From Forficula auricularia (Eukaryota > Arthropoda > Insecta > Dermaptera > Forficulidae), in the NCBI GenBank assembly GCA_024734495.1, contig JALMQS010000841.1, positions 5,386,465 to 5,450,464 on the forward strand: a stretch of 64,000 nucleotides of DNA, given 5' to 3'. Shown piece after piece: positions 56,741-64,000 of the stretch. The position numbers and the translations under genes are program-made. How positions within the stretch are numbered: position 1 is the stretch's first letter; every line of letters starts with the position of its first letter. The notes under the pieces are model-generated. The model was not told where the DNA came from, made no database searches, and worked only from the letters and a program-made list of their open reading frames with translations.

Positions 56741-57261
56741 CCGGGTGAGTTTTTTATCTTGAGACAGTCTTATAACTCAAAAACAGTGCATTTTATGAAA
56801 AAAGTTTCAAATAAAAGTTTATTTATATGAAGGGGAAAACTAAACTACGCTATTGTTTGTTTAGTTACAACAAGCTTTCTAGGGTATTACAAGGTCAAGT
56901 TATGTTTTTTAAATATAAACCTATATATTTGCTTACATATTCTGAATCTACAAAAAAATTGAACAACTTTCATTAGAACTATTTTTTATTCGACATCAAA
57001 TAAACAAAATATTAAATCAATTAGATCTCAGAAAAAACCCTAATAATTATTTTTAACAATTATTCAGCTTAATTATCAAATAATAATGATTAAATCATTA
57101 ATTATTAAATAAATAATTATTAAATCGATAAGTCAAAACAATGAAAATAAGTGTTTATAATGATCTTAAAACTTCATTATACACAGATTTAAGAGATTAT
57201 TTTCTACTTATTAGAACGACTTAAAATTCTTGAGTTTAAAAAAGTTTATTTCTCGTGTCAA

Positions 57262-57428
57262 TCCAGGAGAGTTTTAAGCTGTAAACTCCTGATAATAATC
57301 CGAAATATATTGAGTTTGTATAAACCTCTTTGAGTTTTATTTCATTCTTGTGAAACTACAACCCTTTACTTTATTAATTAATATCATGTTTCACCTAAAA
57401 CCTACACCACTTTCTCTAAGTAAAAAAT
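57262..57428 (+). mobile_element. Fragment of the 0.3-kb hammerhead family
   Basis: It matches the right arm and outer tail of the 267-1390 element (CCTCTTTGAGTTTTATTTCA, TTTCACCTAAAACCTACACC). The hammerhead has lost 9 bases, removing the end of CTGATGA and half of helix II, so it is inactive. Confidence 0.75.
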
Positions 57429-57910
57429 AATATGCTATTGTTTGTTGACGTAGAACAAGCTTTCAAGGGTATTTCAATGTCAAGTTCTGTTTTTTAAATG
57501 GAACCCTATATTTTTCTATACGTCTACTTAATCTACAAAAAAAAACTGAACAACTTTTATAAGAACTATTTTTTATAGGATATCAAATAAACAAAATAAA
57601 TAAATCAATTAGATCTCAAAAAAATCTTAATAATCATTTTTAACAATTATTTAACTTAATTATCAAATAATAATGATTAAATAATTAATCATTAAATAAA
57701 TAGTCATTAAATCGAAAAGTCACAACAATGAAAATAAGTATTTATTATGATATTAAAACTACGTTATACTCAGATTTAAGAGATTATTTTCTACTTAATA
57801 GAACTATTTAAAATTCTTGAGTTTAAAAAAGTTTATTTCTCGTCTCAATCCAGTAGATCGTTTATATTGTATTACCATAATAAAAATGGATCATTTTTTG
57901 TTGAAGACAG

Positions 57911-58190
57911 AATTAAAATGGTCATAATTTATGGTGAATATGGAAGAAGTTTTATGGGGCTGCCATTGAAATGGATGCCTAGCATTTCCTGACAGGGATA
58001 CACCCTCACGAGCTTCATTTTATTGTGTTGTAAATCTGTTACAAAAACATCAGGAAATGTAAAGGGTACGAAGAAACTGAAACATGCCAAAATAATGAAA
58101 TTGAAACTGGAATTCATCCAGAAAATTTGCGATAACTCTGGAATATCACAGAACAGTGTGGAAAATTTATTAGATTATTTATTATTATTA
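57911..58190 (+). pseudogene. Mariner-superfamily transposase N-terminal relic
   Basis: Frames on the plus strand carry pieces of the helix-turn-helix N-terminus of an IS630/Tc1/mariner-type transposase: MVIIYGEYGRSF, then in a shifted frame FPDRDTPSRASFYCVVNLLQ, and later SGISQNSVENLL, in the order expected of a DUF4817-like DNA-binding region. Several frameshifts and stops separate them and the catalytic domain is missing. The position inside a TA-flanked TIR element agrees with the assignment. Confidence 0.6.
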
Positions 58191-58734
58191 AATTATTTAT
58201 TTAATAATTAAATATTTTTAATTAAGTTTAATAATTGTTAAAAATAATTATTAGGGGGTTTTTCCGAGATCTAATTGATTTAATATTTTTTTATTTGATG
58301 TAGAATAAAAAATAGTTCTTATGAAAGTTGTTCAGTTTTTTCATAGATTCAGAATATGTAAACAAATATATAGGTTTCCATTTAAAAAACAGAACTTGAC
58401 CTTGAAATACCCTTGAAAGCTTGTTGAAAGTAAACAAACAATAATGTAATTTAGTTTCCCCCTCCATATAAATTAACTTTTATTTTAAACTTTTTTTCAT
58501 ATAATGCACTGTTTTTGAGTTATAAGACTTTCTCAAGATAAAAAACTCACCCGGTATATCAGTTTCTTTTCAACTTTATCATCAACTATTCTTAATTTCG
58601 TTATAATCTGCTTATTTAAATTAAGTTCTGCTGATATCTATTATAATAATGGGCTTGCGTGACCACGACGTGATTGATCTCTCTGGTGGGGTGTTAAATA
58701 AATACGGGGGAATTCAAAAATAATTTAAAATCTA

Positions 58735-59809
58735 AAATTTTCAAACAAAAATACTAGAAAGCTGGAGGTAAGGGTGATTATAAATTATTTTATTATACCA
58801 TCAGTGGAGTATCGGGGATGGGGGACACCTGAGTCCAAGGAGGATAATGAAGTTTTTAATAGCATGTTAACTTAGGAGATTCTAATTCTGTATAATTCGG
58901 CAAGTTCTTTTGAAAATAATATAGATCATACTTATGGGGCAGGCATATCTTTCTTAAATATCTGATTCTGAAATTTGTACTTCCTGTATGGTCTTGTTTT
59001 TATATTTGTAGTCTTTTTTTAAAAAAATTGGACGGTTCGAAAAATTTTAATTTTTGATTTCCTTCAATTTTTGACATTTTTAGTACCCAACAAAAAATCT
59101 TCCTGGTAAATTTTGAAATTTTTTTAATCACCAGTTTAAAAGATATCGACTTTCGGTTTTTCACTCATGACTTCTTCAATAATTTTTAGAAAAAAAACCG
59201 ACTTCAAATAAAATAAAAAGAACTCAAAAATCAAATAAAATGCACTAAATGGTATAAAATAATTTTCTTATTTAGTTACAACTAAACGATGAAATTATTA
59301 CATGAAATATTTTTAAACTTTGACCCCTGAACTGAAAAATGGGCGATTTTTGATTTTGTGGTCTAAGACACAAAAGACTTTGTATCTTTCTTGCCAAACT
59401 CAACCTCATTTTGTATACATAGCCACTAGAAGGCTAGAAATGTAAAAATTAACCACCCAAAATGGGGGAGGGGGTCAAAAAATGAAAATTATTGCCCTTG
59501 GACCCAACTTAACCAAATTGTGTATACATAATCTATGGGCAACTAGAAGGCTAGAAATGTAAAAACTAACCACCCAAAATGAAAATTCTTGCCCTTGGAC
59601 CAAACTCAACCAAATTCTATATACATAATCTCTGGGCCTATAGGGAGCTAGAAATGCAAAAACTGAGTGCGGGGGTGGAATGGGTGGGAAGGGTGCATAG
59701 TGGGGTGCAGGCTGGGTGCGGAGGTGGAATGGGGTTGGGGTGTGGGGGGTCCAGGGGGCGTAGTCCTCTGGCTAGTAAGAGGGCCGCCGAAGGCGGGCGT
59801 CACTCCTAG
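58735..59809 (+). mobile_element. Helitron-type repeat, copy 1
   Basis: The 3' end has hairpin CCGCCGAAGGCGG and terminates CTCCTAG at 59809 followed by T. Upstream are a G-rich zone, AGAAGGCTAGAAATG modules, a GAAGTCGG-like segment (59195-59310) and AATTTTTGATTTCCTTCAAT. Nearly the same 900 bases recur from 63105. No Rep/helicase frame; the 5' end is uncertain. Confidence 0.7.
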
Positions 59810-60446
59810 TATATTATAATTGATGATGATAACTGATTCTTATTTTTAAATTTAGCTTAAGAAAGTGCTATACTTGTTAAAAGACCGAATCAATATTATA
59901 ATTATTATTTAATATTAAAAAAATCTATAAATAATTTATGAGAAATATTATGGTAATTGTAAATCGATTAATCTGAGATATACACTAATTTACACACACT
60001 CTCATGTCTCATACATATACATAGAAAGAAAATACTCTATTGCTATCTCATATGAGCTAAATAAATGGAATTTGTTCCCGAAGTCAAAACAAAGATCCTA
60101 GTATATACAGTCGTGCACCAATCGAATACGAACAAATAAATAAATAATCCTTAAATTTTATTATAATAACAGGTTAAAATGTCCTACTTAAAACTTGATA
60201 TCCAAATGGTGACTTATACCTAATTATTTCGAGAGGAATTACTAAAACAAACAACAAAACAAAGACAATCCCTACCTGAATTTTTACTTCTATCTCAATT
60301 ATTTTTAATGAAGGTATTTATAAAGCCATTTCATAACGCATACCTAAAATTTATCTGTGATGCATCTCTATTATTATCAAATTTGAAATTCATATTTTCT
60401 TTACTGCTACCCAGTTATTTCTCCGTAGAGGAAAAAACTCTACTTT
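59810..60446. other. Spacer, no feature seen
   Basis: AT-rich; no supported gene or RNA. Confidence 0.4.
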
Positions 60447-61611
60447 TAAATAAATAAATAAATAAATAAATCTTTATTTCTCGACCTGCTTAGAGGCACA
60501 AGTCCTCGGTGGCTAGGTCCTCCAAACATCAATACAATCTAGCTACAACATTACATTAATAAACATCAATACAAATTAATTACAACAATTTAACAAATAA
60601 TAAACAAGTAAAAAAAAAAAAAAAGAAAAGAAAAAAAAAATTAGAAATGTATGCTCATTAACAAATAACATGACCATATATTTCCATCAAAAGACAAAAA
60701 GTAATTTAAAAATTCCGCGCAAAAACCCGATACCAGGAGCAAGCGACGCATTAGCCATCCCGGCATTTGCCATAAGTTGTTAAGGAAACCTGGTCAAAAC
60801 CTTAACAAGGATGGTATGACCTCTCTCTGCCTCACCTAATCTCTGCTTGCGAGAACTAAATAAAATTTTGCCCAACTCTAGGACATTAGGACTTGACAAA
60901 ATTTATAATTGATTTAATCATAGGGGGCAGAGGACTATAATCCCAAGTAGTAACAGACAGACTGTTCCACAAATCAATGCCAGATCCTACAAATGAATGT
61001 AAACCGATATTTTTCAAGAATCTTGGCTTACGAATCTTTTTTCTATGATCAGCTCTACCTAAATAATTTGGTTCCTGAAATCTATTCGTTATTTCCTCCC
61101 AACTCCTAAAACCCTTATAGGCTTTGAAAATCACTTTCAATTTAGCCCATTCCCTTCTCTCCAATAAGCTAGACCATCCTAATTCATTAATCATTGAAGT
61201 GACACTACTAAACCTATCAAATTTACCAAAAACAAATCTAGCCGCCCTCCTTTGTACCATATCAATTTTTCTCTCTAATCGTTGTGGGTGTTTGTCCCAA
61301 ACCACAGAACAATACTCTAAATTAGGTCTTACATAAGTTAAATAAACTTTTGACTTAACTTCTCTAGATGTACCCTTCAAAATTCTACCAAACATCCCCA
61401 ATTTCCTATAAGCCTTATTGACTATATAACTAATATGCATATCCCACTTTAAATTTGCCTGAATATGTATGCCTAAATATTTATAAAATTTAGATTCATT
61501 GATAATATTTCCACCAATGTAATAATTTTGAGGACTAACCAAATTTCTAGTACTAAATCTAGCCAGATTTGGGCTTGGAATGGTTTTGGTTCCGGTGGAT
61601 TGGATCTTTTT
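60447..61611 (-). mobile_element. 5'-truncated CR1/L2-like LINE
   Basis: On the minus strand: an RT C-terminal coding region (to about 60886), a 3' UTR of about 400 bases with an A-rich run near 60610-60640, and a terminal (ATTT)n microsatellite (60449-60472) in place of a poly(A) tail, as typical for CR1/L2-like LINEs. Confidence 0.75.
60886..61611 (-). pseudogene. LINE reverse transcriptase C-terminal region
   Basis: About 240 codons are open on the minus strand from just after a stop at 61611. Visible motifs are YYIGGNIINESKFYKYLGIH (the YLG motif), NLKWDMHISYIVNKAYRKLG, VRPNLEYCSVVWD, and RRAARFVFG, then the C-terminal domain with LWNSLS and end FVKS. This is the connection and C-terminal region of a non-LTR RT; the catalytic core and endonuclease are absent, so it cannot mobilise itself. 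The uninterrupted frame implies fairly recent insertion. Confidence 0.88.
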
Positions 61612-62355
61612 TCAATGTTGTATGTCAGATTGTCATCTATTCTGTAAATAATGTTGGTTCAGTGGGACCAGGCTCAGAGGCTGCTAGAAATAGAAAAAGA
61701 AGGAGGAATATATTCTGAAAAAAAAGAAATTAAATGCTAAGAGCTGACATTGGATTTCTAATTTCGTTGAAAGAACATCGTGGAAGCGGATTTGGATGAA
61801 CATTACCTGTCAAAGAAATTTGGTTAAAAATAGAATACATATTTTACTTTTCACTTACCTAGTAGTAAGTGGAAGTATTGCGATGACCTCGTAGATTCGA
61901 GAATCCAGTTTTCATGCTGATATTACCACTTATAATTTGAGGCATCCGTAAAACCAGCCAAAAGCATTTTAATTGTTCAGTATCTTGTATAGAAGACGGG
62001 GCGTATTAAGAACTTGCCTTGCCACCCTCATAGTTAAGAATCTAGCTTATCCTTTACTCTATCTAAATATAGACAGAAATCTAATTTGGCATTTTGTTTT
62101 AATGAGTATGATATTCTAATCGCTTTTTAATCCCCACGGGCGTAGGAATTAAAAATCCATGGATTTCTTTACTATCTCTTGAAAAATAATAAATAATGTT
62201 TGAGTAACAAAATTTAAAAATTAGAAAAAATGGAGAAAGCTTTTTTTTCAGAGTTCGGATAAATGACTGTCCTTAATAAACTGTTTAAAATGTGTAGTTT
62301 TGTTTTTATATATAACCATCTAGATGGTCAAATTTCTTAATTTTAGTGTTTAGTC
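61612..62355. other. Spacer, no feature seen
   Basis: 61840-62060 is mildly GC-richer without a long frame. Nothing else supported. Confidence 0.4.
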
Positions 62356-62359
62356 TTTA

Positions 62360-62925
62360 TTATTAGTACAATATCCCGACTTAGGTCGACCTTCACCTAT
62401 CGAGTTTCCTAATGAAATTAATATTTTGATATTATAATGTATTAATAATCAAAACTTGATGAGGTCACGAAATTCAATTTCCCTGCATATCTATTTTTTC
62501 TAATTTATTAGATTTATTTATTTTATTTATTTATTATTTATTTTATTTTATTTTTTTTAATTATCTACATTGTCATATATAACAATAAAGAAAACTCTCT
62601 ATAACTACAATATACTAATTCAGAAGTTACCTGTTGATACCCTGTCTACCTCGACTTATGCAGGAAAAAAGATGGCGACCCAACTTTGGCATTTTATATA
62701 CATATCTTACTCTCGATTGGTGATATATTTATCGGAAATTCGATAACTACATTTATGTAATAAAATTAACAACTTTAATTTTTTATTAAAAATAGCTATG
62801 CAGGGAAATTGGATGTCGGCCTATCAAGTTTAATACATTATATTGCAAAATATTACTTTCATTAAGAATCTCGATAGGTGAAGGTCGACCTAAATCGAAA
62901 TCTTAGACTATAATGGGCTTTTAAA
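62360..62925. mobile_element. Family B long-TIR MITE, copy 3
   Basis: The left CCCGACTTAGGTCGACCTTC and right GAAATCTTAGACTATAATGG ends frame the same interior as the other two copies (ACCTGTTGATACCCTGTCTA). Small deletions occur near 62830. Confidence 0.8.
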
Positions 62926-63001
62926 TAAATAAAACAAATAATAAAGTTGGAAATTGAAAATACACTTATTAATTTGGCTTTTCTTTTATCATGGTAAAAT
63001 T

Positions 63002-63101
63002 NNNNNNNNNNNNNNNNNNNNNNNNNNNNNNNNNNNNNNNNNNNNNNNNNNNNNNNNNNNNNNNNNNNNNNNNNNNNNNNNNNNNNNNNNNNNNNNNNNN
63101 N
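63002..63101. other. Assembly gap (100 N)
   Basis: Exactly 100 unknown bases just before the second Helitron-type repeat, suggesting the gap arose from repeat collapse. Confidence 0.99.
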
Positions 63102-63104
63102 ATA

Positions 63105-64000
63105 ATTTAAAATTTTAAAATTTTCAAACAAAAATACTAGAAAAGTTGGAGGTAGGGGGGTGATTTAAATTATTTTATTATACCATCAGTGGCACCGGGG
63201 ATGGGGGACACCCTGAGTCCAAGGAGGATAATGAAGTTTTTAATAGCAATGGTTAACAACTTAGAGATTCCAACCCTGCATAATTCGGCATGTTCTCTTG
63301 AAAATAATATAGATCATACTATGGTGGTGTATTATCTTCTTAAATATCTGATTCTGAAATTTGTACTTCCTGTATGGTCTCGTTTTTATATTTGTAGTCT
63401 TTTTTTTTTAAAAATCGGACGGTTCGAAAAATTTTAATTTTTGATTTCCTTCAATTTTTGACATTTTTAGTACCCAACAAAAAATCTTCCTGGTAAATTT
63501 TGAAATTTTTTTGATCACCAGTTTAAAAGATATCGACTTTCGGTTTTTTCACTCATGACTTCTTCAATAATTTTTAGAAAAAAAAACCGACTTCAAATAA
63601 AAAAATAAAAAGAACTCAAAAATCAAATAAAATGCACTAATATGGTGTAAAATAATTTTTCTTATTTAGTTACAACTAAACGATGAAATTATTACATGAA
63701 ATATTTTTAAACTTTGACCCCCTGAACTGAAAAATGGGCGATTTTTGATTTTGTGGTCTCAAGACACAAAAGACTTTGTATCTTTTCTTGCCAAACTCAA
63801 CCTCATTTTGTATACATAGCCACTAGAAGGCTAGAAATGTAAAAACTAACCACCCAAAATGGGGAGGGGGTCAAAAAATGAAAATTCTTGCCCTTGGACC
63901 CAACTTAACCAAATTGTGTATACATAATCTATGGGCAACTAGAAGGCTAAAAATGAAAAACTAACCACCCAAAATGAAAATTCTTGCCCTTGGAGCAAAC
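63105..64000 (+). mobile_element. Helitron-type repeat, copy 2 (cut by window end)
   Basis: It is co-linear with 58735-59600 with few differences (CATCAGTGGCACCGGGGATG, AAATCTTCCTGGTAAATTTT). The window ends before the expected hairpin and CTAG terminus. Confidence 0.75.

Larger units (their letters stand above)
56741..58554 (+). mobile_element. Mariner-superfamily transposon carcass, 1.8 kb
   Basis: It lies between TA (56739-56740) and TA (58555-58556), with TIRs starting CCGGGTGAGTTTTTTATCTT and continuing inward for several hundred bases. A block of about 415 bases (56845-57260) is repeated directly at 57430-57853, with a hammerhead-family fragment between the copies. Transposase remnants sit at 57911-58190. 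It is degraded and non-functional. Confidence 0.82.

Noticed and set aside
57929..58211. Two opposite-strand 62-codon genes
   Set aside because: Plus-strand text is a frameshifted transposase relic; the minus-strand frame is its shadow.

Overview
The window reads as repeat-packed, AT-rich nuclear DNA of a metazoan, most probably an insect. I infer this from the mix of elements: Helitrons, hAT and mariner-type MITEs, tRNA-derived SINEs, CR1/L2-like and RTE-like LINEs, and fold-back elements with hammerhead ribozymes of the kind known from Penelope-like elements and retrozymes. I cannot fix the order. There is no complete host gene. A few GC-richer patches (about 15.7-16.3, 25.25-25.4, 26.8-27.0, 28.9-29.15, 35.2-35.9 and 37.3-37.7 kb) are the only places where host exons are plausible; the best is a 183-base open segment with good splice signals at 26822-27004. 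Two 100-base runs of N mark assembly gaps (35913-36012, 63002-63101).

Layout. 0-9 kb: a large fold-back carrying two hammerhead motifs with a SINE in its loop; MITE remnants; a dispersed element called family A below; and a 2.2-kb Helitron that interrupts a family A copy exactly between A and T and itself holds a second hammerhead fold-back. 9-17 kb: mostly old sequence with one copy of a long-TIR MITE (family B), a hAT relic, tRNA-like pieces and hairpins. 17-25 kb: nested insertions (family A with a TA-flanked MITE, a fold-back with a 9-base target duplication and, in another copy, a clean solo LTR), then a 1.01-kb tandem duplication with a 10-base-period minisatellite. 25-36 kb: candidate exons, a TIR element holding a LINE reverse transcriptase, two Helitron pieces and a transposase relic. 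36-49 kb: fold-backs, a 119-base tandem array, Helitron ends and family B. 49-64 kb: a TA-flanked MITE, a hAT MITE with an 8-base target duplication, family A, a LINE 3' end, a 1.8-kb mariner-type carcass with transposase remnants, a 5'-truncated LINE, and a Helitron-type repeat found twice about 4.4 kb apart.

How the parts relate: nothing here forms an operon or pathway. The main connecting theme is the repeated appearance of self-cleaving-ribozyme architecture. At least four independent element families carry a hammerhead core (CTGANGA, helix II, GAAA, helix III, cleavage base), several with paired helix I, and further copies show graded decay. Most sit in inverted pairs, so each strand carries one ribozyme. 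The nested insertions give a relative order of events because older family A copies supply the empty-site sequence for younger insertions.
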